6,757 bases of DNA from an uncultured Eubacteriales bacterium. GTDB lineage: Bacteria; Bacillota; Clostridia; Christensenellales; Borkfalkiaceae. Each line of letters opens with the position of its first letter. Within the stretch, counting starts at the first letter, position 1. The notes under the pieces were generated by a model that searched no databases, was not told the origin of the DNA, and saw nothing but the letters and a program-made list of their open reading frames with translations. The stretch is taken from assembly GCA_902766475.1 (NCBI GenBank), contig CACXDQ010000277.1:1-6757 (forward strand). Direction: 5' to 3'. Below, piece by piece: positions 1 to 6,099 of the stretch. The translations under genes were made by a program, and so were the position numbers.

Positions 1-1
1 A

Positions 2-580
2 AACGTTCCCTCTAACGTATATCAAATATACAACGGTGGCTTTGAAACGGGCAACCTTGACGGTTGGACGTTAGACAACTACGATACCGGCGAAACGGAC
101 GGAAGAAGTTTCGTTTACGTTTCCGAGCAGAACGGCGTTTATTGGGATTGGATACCCGAAGGCGATCATAAATACCGTGAGTATAACAAAGTCGGTAAAT
201 ACCTTATAAGCGGCTTGGAGGACGCCGGCAGCGGCGGCGGAAGAGAAAGGGCTAAAGGCGCTTTGTCGAGCTGTTTGTTTACCGTCGGCGGAAGCGGTTG
301 GATCTCGTTTATGTTCGGCGGCGGCAATTACGATTGCTATGTACAGATAATAGATATTACTAACGGTAACGCTGTCAGAACACTTATAAACGGACATCAG
401 ATATACGGACAAATGTACAGAAACTACGTCAATCTTTCCGAATTTGCCGGACGTACCGTGTTTATAAGGATCGTTGACGATGCGAAAGAGGGCTGGGGCT
501 GTATCGCAATGGACGACTTCGTAACTTATTACGAAACCGCTCCCAACACCGAGGGCGGCTATATCGCCACAAACAGATAA
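2..580 (+). CDS. C-terminal part of a large secreted protein, probably a GH32 fructanase accessory (carbohydrate-binding-like) domain; 5' end outside window
   Basis: The frame is open from the first bases to a TAA at 578-580, giving 192 visible residues. No credible start lies inside: an internal ATG at 215 falls in the middle of the domain. The visible part starts near NGGFETGNLDGW (residues 11-22), a typical opening of β-sandwich modules in secreted glycan-active proteins. It continues with a Gly-rich FTVGGSGWISFMFGGG stretch (about residues 94-109) and ends with WGCIAMDDFVTYYE. This order of motifs resembles, from memory, modules attached to extracellular GH32 levanases and inulinases of Clostridia. 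The intracellular GH32 gene next door supports that, but no catalytic domain is visible. The protein ends about 12 residues after the domain with no LPXTG or membrane tail, so any anchoring must come from elsewhere. It could instead be the tail of another secreted carbohydrate-active protein. Confidence 0.72.
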   Translation, partial: NVPSNVYQIYNGGFETGNLDGWTLDNYDTGETDGRSFVYVSEQNGVYWDWIPEGDHKYREYNKVGKYLISGLEDAGSGGGRERAKGALSSCLFTVGGSGWISFMFGGGNYDCYVQIIDITNGNAVRTLINGHQIYGQMYRNYVNLSEFAGRTVFIRIVDDAKEGWGCIAMDDFVTYYETAPNTEGGYIATNR

Positions 581-590
581 TTATACGTTT

Positions 591-633
591 CTTGCCGCCG
601 CCGTAAAACGGCGGCGGCAAGACAAAACTTTTT
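591..633 (+). terminator. GC-rich hairpin after the secreted-protein gene (terminator or intercistronic stem-loop)
   Basis: A perfect 13-bp stem pairs CTTGCCGCCGCCG (591-603) with 609-621 around a 5-base TAAAA loop; t590 and a622 can add a 14th pair. The T-run (629-633) begins only after ACAAAAC, seven bases past the stem, so it is a less than ideal intrinsic terminator. It may terminate partly, or protect the 3' end of the upstream message while allowing read-through to the GH32 gene at 661. Confidence 0.6.
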
Positions 634-649
634 CAAATTTTTTAATTAT

Positions 650-654
650 AGGTG
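650..654 (+). promoter_or_regulatory. Ribosome binding site fixing the GH32 start at 661
   Basis: AGGTG at 650-654 lies six bases before the ATG at 661. An in-frame GTG at 652-654 would give a protein three residues longer, but it lies inside the Shine-Dalgarno sequence itself, so ATG 661 is the better start. Confidence 0.65.
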
Positions 655-660
655 CTATCA

Positions 661-2052
661 ATGAACGATCAAGACTGCAAAAAAGCGTATTCCGAACAAC
701 AAGATACACTTCCGGCATTTCATATTACAGGGGAAAAGGGTTGGATAAACGACCCTAACGGGCTTGTTTTTTTTAAGGGCGAATACCACGTTTTTTTTCA
801 GTATCATCCTTTCTCGACGGTTTGGGGTCCCATGCATTGGGGACACGTCGTTTCCGCCGACCTCACGAACTGGCGCTATTTGCCCATCGCTCTCGCCCCC
901 GGCGGAAACGGGGATAAAGACGGCTGTTTTTCGGGTACGGCTATATGTGCGTTCGGAAAACTTTATTTAATGTACACGGGCTTCGAGGAGAACGGCGGCG
1001 GTGATAATATCCGTCAGGTGCAATGCCTTGCCGAGAGCGACGACGGCATTACGTTCAAAAAACACGGCGTTGTCATCGGCTCGGATCAACTTCCCGAAGA
1101 ATATCTCCCGTGCGATTTCCGTGATCCCCACGTCTTTTGCCACGACGGGAAATTCTATTGCCTTGTCGCCGCTAAGACGAAAGAGCATAAGGGCAGACTT
1201 CTTCTCTATCGTTCTCCCGACCTCTTTAAATGGGAATTTGTCGGCGACACCCTCGGCTTCGACAGCGAAGGGATCATGTTCGAGTGCCCCGATTTTGTCG
1301 AGCAGTTCGGCATGATAGCCGTTTGCGATCAGCTTCCTCCACCGAAAGAGGACGGCTGCTTAAACGTTCATTCCACGAGATATTTCCTCGGAAAAATGGA
1401 CTTTGCAAGCGGAAAATTCGAAGTTAAAAGCGAGGGCATACTCGATTACGGTTTCGACTATTACGCCCCGCAATGCTTTGCCGGCATCGACGAAAAGATA
1501 TTTATCGGCTGGCTAAATATGTGGGACAGAAACGTTCCGTCGGCAAAGTACGGCTTTGCCGGAATGTTGACCGTGCCGAGAAAGATGACCGTCGAAAACG
1601 GAAAAGTCATTCAGACGCCCGTTGTAAACAAGAGAGAGGTTTTCAAAACTTCGGTGGATAAAAACCTTACCGACAAGGCTGTTATCGGCGTTATAGAGAT
1701 AGACGCCGATGGACTTGAAAGCTTTGAGTTGAAACTCAGAGTTGGCGGCGAAAACTTCACCTCGATAAAACTTGAAAATGGCTTTTGGAAGTTCGATCGC
1801 TCGAAGTCGGGCGAAGAGATAAGGGGCGCCGAAAAGGACGGTTTGAGCCTTTCGGGCGTTCGCAAAATGCCGTTCTCGGGCGGTAAAAACACGAAGATAA
1901 CTATCGTTCTTGACAGATATTCGGTAGAATTTTTCGAGGGCGGAAACGTCATGTCGTCGACTATTTACCCTCCCGAAAACGCAGACAAAATAGCGCTCTT
2001 TATAGAAGCGGAAAAGTGTGTTTACACGAGATACGACGTTGTAAAACAATAA
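661..2052 (+). CDS. Intracellular glycoside hydrolase family 32 β-fructosidase (sucrose / fructooligosaccharide hydrolase)
   Basis: A complete 463-residue protein that should hydrolyse terminal β-fructosyl bonds in sucrose, sucrose-6-phosphate or short fructooligosaccharides with retention of configuration. The three GH32 signatures are present: WINDPNG with nucleophile D31, FRDP with the transition-state stabiliser D155 (RDP 154-156), and ECP with acid/base E208. FSGTA and YTG motifs of the five-bladed propeller are also visible. The C-terminal β-sandwich ends with the family-typical pattern DRYSVEFFEGG...STIYP. There is no signal peptide, so it acts in the cytoplasm, and the length matches ScrB/SacA-type enzymes. 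No phosphotransferase gene is visible and an ABC binding protein lies downstream, so unphosphorylated substrates are the better guess, though this is inference. No obvious strong promoter precedes it; it may be read from upstream past the hairpin at 591-621. Confidence 0.95.
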   Translation: MNDQDCKKAYSEQQDTLPAFHITGEKGWINDPNGLVFFKGEYHVFFQYHPFSTVWGPMHWGHVVSADLTNWRYLPIALAPGGNGDKDGCFSGTAICAFGKLYLMYTGFEENGGGDNIRQVQCLAESDDGITFKKHGVVIGSDQLPEEYLPCDFRDPHVFCHDGKFYCLVAAKTKEHKGRLLLYRSPDLFKWEFVGDTLGFDSEGIMFECPDFVEQFGMIAVCDQLPPPKEDGCLNVHSTRYFLGKMDFASGKFEVKSEGILDYGFDYYAPQCFAGIDEKIFIGWLNMWDRNVPSAKYGFAGMLTVPRKMTVENGKVIQTPVVNKREVFKTSVDKNLTDKAVIGVIEIDADGLESFELKLRVGGENFTSIKLENGFWKFDRSKSGEEIRGAEKDGLSLSGVRKMPFSGGKNTKITIVLDRYSVEFFEGGNVMSSTIYPPENADKIALFIEAEKCVYTRYDVVKQ

Positions 2053-2064
2053 TTATTTAAACTT

Positions 2065-2094
2065 AAAGACAAGGCTCGCCGCCTTGTCTTTTTT
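2065..2094 (+). terminator. Rho-independent terminator of the GH32 gene
   Basis: An 11-bp perfect stem (AAAGACAAGGC 2065-2075 with 2081-2091) closes a TCGCC loop and runs into six T residues (2089-2094). It lies 12 bases after the stop codon. The adjacent gene is convergent, so it may also block minus-strand read-through, although the T-run on that side is poor. Confidence 0.88.
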
Positions 2095-2111
2095 ATTGTA
2101 TAAAGATGTAA

Positions 2112-2183
2112 ATAAGTAAACCCAAAAAGGATATATGCGTAAGATTTTTCGACGTTGACGGGACATATTTCGGGCTTACTTAT
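2112..2183. repeat. Long-loop inverted repeat overlapping the regulator's stop codon
   Basis: ATAAGTAAACCC (2112-2123) and GGGCTTACTTAT (2172-2183) are complementary at 11 of 12 positions, 48 bases apart. A second nested pair, ATATATG (2131-2137) with CATATTT (2164-2170), could extend the fold. The right arm includes the regulator's stop codon (2180-2182). It may form a 3' UTR structure on the regulator mRNA; there is no adjacent T-run. Confidence 0.35.
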
Positions 2184-2977
2184 AAATTTGCGTGTGATTT
2201 TCGTGGAGTTGTGCCGTAATACTTTTTAAAAAGCTTGTGGAAGTACGGAATGCTTTCGATGCCTACCATGTCGCATATCGCAGGTATCGTCATCTCCGTG
2301 ACGGATAAGAGGTACGCCGCATGCTTTATTTTAAGTTCGTTTATATATTCCGTAAGCGTTACCCCGAACGAGTCTTTAAACCTCTTCGAGAGGTAAGATT
2401 TATTGAATTTAAGTTCGTCGTAAACTTCTTTAACGGCGCCATGAGAGGTGAAGCGGGAATTTATCACCGTGATACATTTTGCTTGAAAATCGTTAGTGGG
2501 CATAATGTGTTTTTGCATTGGCATCACGATATAGCCGAGGAGAAACGTTACGAGATTTTTCTCGAATTTCAACCTCTGCGCTATTATATTAGAGGTTATA
2601 TACGACAAGATGTGTTGTTCGTAGAGTGCGAGGCTTTCGCTCGGCATAAAAAACTCGATATAGCCGTTTGTCTTTAACCTGTCGGCAATGCCTTTATCGA
2701 GGAAATTACAGCAATTAAGGAAAAGCTCTGCCGAAATCATATTGTCACGGTGAGAACAGTTTTTGCCGGGTATTCTGTGAAAAGTGTGGGTGACGCCCGG
2801 GGCTATTATAACGGCGTCGCCGATATTTAAGAGCGTTGTCTGACCGTTGATCTCGTGATAGATGCTTCCTTCGCTTATATAAAAGCATTCGTAAAATTCG
2901 TGATTATGGACAAATTCGTCGTCATACGAGTTCAGCATAGACGCAAAGGGCAAACCCGAAAGATTAAGTGTATTCAT
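2180..2977 (-). CDS. AraC-family transcriptional regulator with N-terminal cupin sensor domain
   Basis: A complete 265-residue protein. Residues about 10-100 fit the AraC-type cupin that binds a small ligand, with HNHEFYE at 24-30 and IGDAVIIAPGVTHTF at 52-66. A linker region of about 65 residues follows. The last ~97 residues are the paired helix-turn-helix DNA-binding domain: KSYLSKRFKDSFG in the first HTH, then the conserved pattern IPAICDMVGIESIPYFHKLFKKYYGTTPRK. Such two-domain regulators usually activate sugar-utilisation genes when the sugar is bound. It is convergent with the GH32 gene and divergent from the surface-protein operon, so the 180-bp shared upstream region is the likely target. 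The start at 2977 lacks a clear Shine-Dalgarno sequence, which fits a leaderless message (see promoter at 2984-3012). The specific ligand cannot be read from the sequence; a fructan-derived sugar is inferred from the neighbours. Confidence 0.92.
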   Translation of the reverse strand: MNTLNLSGLPFASMLNSYDDEFVHNHEFYECFYISEGSIYHEINGQTTLLNIGDAVIIAPGVTHTFHRIPGKNCSHRDNMISAELFLNCCNFLDKGIADRLKTNGYIEFFMPSESLALYEQHILSYITSNIIAQRLKFEKNLVTFLLGYIVMPMQKHIMPTNDFQAKCITVINSRFTSHGAVKEVYDELKFNKSYLSKRFKDSFGVTLTEYINELKIKHAAYLLSVTEMTIPAICDMVGIESIPYFHKLFKKYYGTTPRKSHANL

Positions 2978-2983
2978 GGTTAT

Positions 2984-3012
2984 ATTTTACTACATATAAA
3001 TAAAAAAATCAA
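2984..3012 (-). promoter_or_regulatory. Candidate promoter of the AraC-type regulator, possibly leaderless
   Basis: Read on the minus strand, TTGATT (3012-3007) and TAAAAT (2989-2984) are separated by 17 bases. Six bases (ATAACC) then precede the ATG at 2977, so transcription would start at or next to the start codon. The region is AT-rich, so chance matches are easy. Confidence 0.42.
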
Positions 3013-3054
3013 CAAAAAAACAAATACAGAGAACTTTTTAATAAAAAATAAATA

Positions 3055-3084
3055 TTGTATAATGTGTTTTTATGGTGATATAAT
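3055..3084 (+). promoter_or_regulatory. Promoter of the surface-protein / binding-protein operon (extended -10)
   Basis: A perfect TATAAT at 3079-3084 is preceded by TG plus one base (3076-3078), an extended -10 element. TTGTAT at 3055-3060 can serve as -35 with an 18-base spacer. A second perfect TATAAT lies at 3058-3063, within the first promoter, with only a weak TTTTTA -35. A predicted start near 3091 would leave a leader of about 67 bases. A- and T-tracts upstream (3002-3008, 3014-3020, 3035-3039, 3043-3048) could act as an UP element or bend the DNA. Confidence 0.6.
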
Positions 3085-3101
3085 GTAAAGTGAAAAGGGA
3101 T

Positions 3102-3134
3102 GGAGTGTTTTTTGTTTTGAGAAAAACTCATTCC
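3102..3134 (+). other. Imperfect hairpin in the 5' leader of the surface-protein gene
   Basis: GGAGTGTTTTT (3102-3112) can pair with AAAAACTCATTCC (3122-3134) apart from a two-base bulge and one mismatch, with a loop of about nine bases. It lies between the predicted transcription start and the ribosome binding site at 3146. It could affect mRNA stability or be part of an operator; there is no match to a riboswitch that I recognise. Confidence 0.25.
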
Positions 3135-3145
3135 GAAAATAATAC

Positions 3146-3151
3146 GAGGTG
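3146..3151 (+). promoter_or_regulatory. Ribosome binding site fixing the surface-protein start at 3158
   Basis: GAGGTG at 3146-3151 lies six bases before ATG 3158. An in-frame GTG at 3149 is part of this site, so it is unlikely to be the start; starting at 3158 also gives a standard signal peptide beginning MKKR. Confidence 0.7.
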
Positions 3152-3157
3152 TTATTT

Positions 3158-5533
3158 ATGAAAAAACGCTGGTTTATTTTACTCAGTTTCGTGTGCGCTT
3201 TTGCCTTTTCATTAGCCGCACTTTTGCCTCAGTCGGCTTCCGTGCGTGCGGAAGAAACCGATTATCAGATCGTTAAAGATCTGTCGGTCGTCGTGTTCGC
3301 TTCGGATGAAAACAAGCTTTATATCGATATGCCGTACACTTACGATCACGGCTGCGACGGACTATACACGGTTGCGGACGAACTTCTGGACGTGGTCAAG
3401 CTCAACGACAAGACGTTCAGAGAAGCGGGCGCTACCATTTCGGCGGGCGGACAGAAATACAGACTATATATAGGATATAAATCTGCTCTTTCTGCCGGCG
3501 ACAAGATAGTTATCCCCGAAAACTCGACGTGGGACAGTGCGGAAGGAAAAGGGATAAAATTCGGCTGTACGTTCACGATAACATGGAACGGCTCGGCGTA
3601 TTCCGTAGCCGCAACTGCCGAAAACGTAGATAAATACGAGGTAGATTCGATTATAATTCACCCTCACAGCACAAGTAACTCTCAATTATATATGCTCATG
3701 ACTACGGTTGAGGGCAACGATTGTATAACGGGCTATAACTCGTGGGTAAACCCCGACGCAGCGACCGAAAAGCTCAAAGAGCAGATAATTTTCAACGGCA
3801 AGAAGATGTCGGAAGTAAAAGGTGCGGCGATACAGGGTATGGATATTGCCAACGCACTCTGTATGACGGGCTATTATCTTCCCGAGGACGGAACGATAGT
3901 TATACCCGAAGGCACGGTATTCAACAACGGCAAATCGGAACTTACCTTTGCCCGTACTTTTACTATCACTTGGGACGGCGAGGCATATATCGTCGAGAGA
4001 AGCAGCAGAGAATTTGTTTTCCCGGAATACGAAATGTCTGAAAATATGCTGTCAGATTTTACGGCAAAATCTGTTCTCCGCCTTGGCGGACAGAGCTATC
4101 AGGACGCCGCTGTAAACAACCCCGGGGACAGCTGGGGGACAAACTACGTCGGCGCCTTCACGGGAAGATTCGTAACCGAAGAAGAAGCGCCGCAAGGCTC
4201 TTTAAACGGCGGTTATGAAATTTCATGGGAAGATACCCCCGGTCTTTTCTATACTTCCGTAATGTTCTCTTTCCGTGACGATATAGAATACGGCATCGAC
4301 GACGAACTTGTATTCAATATATATTTTTCCGACACTATCGATCCGGCGTTCACGCTTTGGGTAACGTCGTCTTTAAATCCGAGGGTATGGGAAGCCGAAA
4401 CTATGGTCAGCGGACTTACCCTTACGATGGGCGGTTGGAATGAAATTCACGTTTCCGTTGCAGATTACGTCGACGAAAACGGCAAAATTGCGCCGATAGC
4501 CTTTACTCTTGCATACGGCACCGTATATACGGGCGCACAGATGATAGCCGGCGGAAAGGTTGTTTTTGATAAGGCTGAATTCCGTCAGGTGGAAAAGGTA
4601 CTCGAAGAGGAATACAGCGTGTCGGACGTAAGCGAAGTTGTTCCGATAGGCGACGGCAAGACGTTCAGCGGCGATACGGATAAAGAGTTCAACTGGACGA
4701 AGGAGAGTAATATTTCCTTTGCGAGGACGGATAAGACGGTCGACGGAATAAAGGCGAAACTTGCCGTAAACGACATTGAGCGTTTCTCGTTCTACTTTAT
4801 GTTGAACGGCGTTTCTACGGCTTATCAGGACGGCGGAATTTATTTCTGGTTTGCTTCCACAGGTATAAGGGCGGGTACGGCGCAGAGAATATTTATCGAC
4901 GCACCCCTTCCCGAAGAACTTGCTTCAAACGAATATTTCACGGTCGAGATGAGGACAATACCTTATTATATAGACGGCATGAAGAGCGGTTATTACCTTG
5001 CGCTTACCGTAAACGGCGAGGAGATAGGCGAGGGCAGATACGTGTCATCCGCAACGTGCAATTTCGGAAGCTGGTTCGGTCTTTTCTTCCACGATTTCAC
5101 CGATAACGTCGAAGTGAAAGTCCTTCCCGTAAACAAGGCGGAAACTTCGCCCGTAACGCTCACGCTCGGCACGAGCCTCAACGCAACAACGCTAAAAGTA
5201 GGAGAATCGCTCGGAACGAGAGTAAAACAGAGCGGAAAATTCTACGGCGAAAGCAAGGTCGGCTACGAAGTCGTTTCGGGTAAAGAATTTGCATCGATCG
5301 ACGAGGACGGTTATATAAACGGCATTGCCGACGGCGTGGTTAAAGTTCGTGCGTATATCACCAATGCTTTCGGAACGTTTTACAGCAACGAGCAGGAAGT
5401 AACGGTCGGAAACCCGTCCGTTAAGCCCGAAACTCCGAGCGGGAACAAGGGCTGCGGCTCTTCTGCCGGTGCGGCGAGCGCATTGTCGTTAATTTTACTC
5501 GGCGCAGTCGTCGCAATTAAGAGAAAGAAATAA
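3158..5533 (+). CDS. Secreted, C-terminally anchored multidomain surface protein of unknown function, possible glycan-binding protein
   Basis: A complete 791-residue protein. Residues 1-31 are a signal peptide (MKKR, hydrophobic core, likely cleavage after VRA). Two homologous segments follow, about 36-150 and 160-280. A β-rich region at about 295-478 looks like a carbohydrate-binding-type sandwich (NNPGDSWGTNYVGAFTGRF, then GGWNEIHVSVADYV). A second β-rich region at about 495-658 (EFNWTKESNISFARTD, then GIYFWFASTG and FGLFFHDF) is lectin-like in style only. Residues 664-751 resemble a bacterial Ig-like (Big_2) domain (LKVGESLGTRV, FASIDEDGYINGIADGVVKVRAYI). A Pro-rich linker then leads to GCGSS, a hydrophobic segment and a KRKK tail. 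No catalytic motif was recognised. It lies 14 bases upstream of a sugar-binding lipoprotein gene and is probably co-transcribed with it, which suggests a role in holding glycan at the cell surface. That role is inference. Confidence 0.88.
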   Translation: MKKRWFILLSFVCAFAFSLAALLPQSASVRAEETDYQIVKDLSVVVFASDENKLYIDMPYTYDHGCDGLYTVADELLDVVKLNDKTFREAGATISAGGQKYRLYIGYKSALSAGDKIVIPENSTWDSAEGKGIKFGCTFTITWNGSAYSVAATAENVDKYEVDSIIIHPHSTSNSQLYMLMTTVEGNDCITGYNSWVNPDAATEKLKEQIIFNGKKMSEVKGAAIQGMDIANALCMTGYYLPEDGTIVIPEGTVFNNGKSELTFARTFTITWDGEAYIVERSSREFVFPEYEMSENMLSDFTAKSVLRLGGQSYQDAAVNNPGDSWGTNYVGAFTGRFVTEEEAPQGSLNGGYEISWEDTPGLFYTSVMFSFRDDIEYGIDDELVFNIYFSDTIDPAFTLWVTSSLNPRVWEAETMVSGLTLTMGGWNEIHVSVADYVDENGKIAPIAFTLAYGTVYTGAQMIAGGKVVFDKAEFRQVEKVLEEEYSVSDVSEVVPIGDGKTFSGDTDKEFNWTKESNISFARTDKTVDGIKAKLAVNDIERFSFYFMLNGVSTAYQDGGIYFWFASTGIRAGTAQRIFIDAPLPEELASNEYFTVEMRTIPYYIDGMKSGYYLALTVNGEEIGEGRYVSSATCNFGSWFGLFFHDFTDNVEVKVLPVNKAETSPVTLTLGTSLNATTLKVGESLGTRVKQSGKFYGESKVGYEVVSGKEFASIDEDGYINGIADGVVKVRAYITNAFGTFYSNEQEVTVGNPSVKPETPSGNKGCGSSAGAASALSLILLGAVVAIKRKK
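3263..3997 (+). repeat. Two divergent protein-level tandem repeats in the surface protein
   Basis: Residues 36-150 and 160-280 align best at their ends: GDKIVIPENSTW...FTITWNGSAYSV (114-150) against DGTIVIPEGTVF...FTITWDGEAYIV (244-279), 130 residues apart. The preceding parts are weakly similar (DKTFREAGATI against GKKMSEVKGAAI). The copies have diverged too far to be called a DNA repeat. Confidence 0.7.
5450..5530 (+). other. Cys-containing C-terminal sorting/anchor tail (GCGSS, membrane segment, KRKK)
   Basis: Residues 765-791 of the surface protein read GCGSS, then about 18 small and hydrophobic residues (GAASALSLILLGAVVAI), then KRKK. The three-part layout (short motif, membrane segment, basic end) is that of protein-sorting tails, but there is no LPXTG. 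Cys766 (codon 5453-5455) is in the motif position. Known Cys-containing CTERM signals such as MYXO-CTERM and SYNERG-CTERM share this general plan, so processing and anchoring at Cys is possible but unproven. Confidence 0.65.
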
Positions 5534-5547
5534 TAAGCGAGGAAAAA

Positions 5548-6084
5548 ATGATGAAAAAAATGTTTAAAAAAATAACCGCTATCGGCGTGTGTATGGTAAC
5601 GGCGCTTGCGTTTGCGGCGTGCGGAAATACCGAGGAAAACTCTGCTCCCGTCGTCGACGAGGGGAGCTTAAAAGATACATACGGCGACAGGTCGGGGCAG
5701 ACGCTCGAAGTTTCCGTACTCGACAAGGGCGTCGGCGTAGATTGGATAAAGGACGCCGCACGCAACTTCAACGCCGGCACGGGCTCTAATATAGCTATAA
5801 AGGCGGACAGCTCGCTTAACGAATCTCTCGAAACGTTCATAAGCGCAAGGAGCGGCTCCGACGTGTATTTCAGCTTCTCGGCGCAACATCAATGGGTGCG
5901 TTGGGGCTTGCAGGGCAAGATATACCCCCTCGACGATCTCGGAATAAGCTTTAACGAAACTATGGAAGTAGTCGGCGTGATAGACGGCGTGAGATATACC
6001 ATGCCTTACAACTATGCGCCCACGGGTTTTGTGTATAACGCCGATTATATCGCCGAAATACCCTCTAACGGCGAATTCACGTAA
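5548..6084 (+). CDS. Sugar ABC transporter solute-binding lipoprotein, N-terminal part ending at an in-frame TAA
   Basis: Residues 1-25 form a lipoprotein signal (MMKKMFKK, hydrophobic stretch, lipobox FAAC with Cys25), so the product would be tethered to the outer face of the membrane. The rest fits the N-lobe of family 1 extracellular solute-binding proteins for carbohydrates: VLDKGVGVDWIKDAARNFN, SDVYFSFSAQHQWVRWG, GKIYPLDDLG, YTMPYNYAPTGFVYNADYI. The frame stops at codon 179 (6082-6084), less than half the usual length of 400-480 residues, and the same frame continues past the stop as the rest of the family. GAGG at 5539-5542 allows a start at ATG 5548 or at ATG 5551; 5551 has the same eight-base spacing as the surface-protein gene. 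It lies 14 bases after that gene, so the two form a likely operon. The truncated product alone would not be a working binding protein. Confidence 0.8.
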   Translation: MMKKMFKKITAIGVCMVTALAFAACGNTEENSAPVVDEGSLKDTYGDRSGQTLEVSVLDKGVGVDWIKDAARNFNAGTGSNIAIKADSSLNESLETFISARSGSDVYFSFSAQHQWVRWGLQGKIYPLDDLGISFNETMEVVGVIDGVRYTMPYNYAPTGFVYNADYIAEIPSNGEFT

Positions 6085-6099
6085 GGAGAATTCCCCTCG
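6070..6099 (+). repeat. Imperfect 15-nt tandem duplication carrying the premature TAA
   Basis: GGCGAATTCACGTAA (6070-6084) and GGAGAATTCCCCTCG (6085-6099) agree at 10 of 15 positions and are in frame, encoding GEFT-stop and GEFPS. The position that is TAA in copy one is TCG in copy two, so one C-to-A change from TCA (Ser) would explain the stop. Confidence 0.5.

Noticed and set aside
215..580. A short gene starting at ATG 215
   Set aside because: The same frame is open upstream to the window edge and the domain begins near residue 11 of that longer frame, so this ATG is internal.
1513..2049. A 178-codon minus-strand open frame inside the GH32 gene
   Set aside because: It lies wholly antisense to a gene with clear catalytic motifs, shows no recognisable domain and has no ribosome binding site of note.
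6082..6084. TAA read as a sense codon (alternative genetic code or programmed readthrough)
   Set aside because: TAA is the stop codon of every other gene with a visible end here, and no structured readthrough element was seen after it. Mutation or sequence error is simpler.
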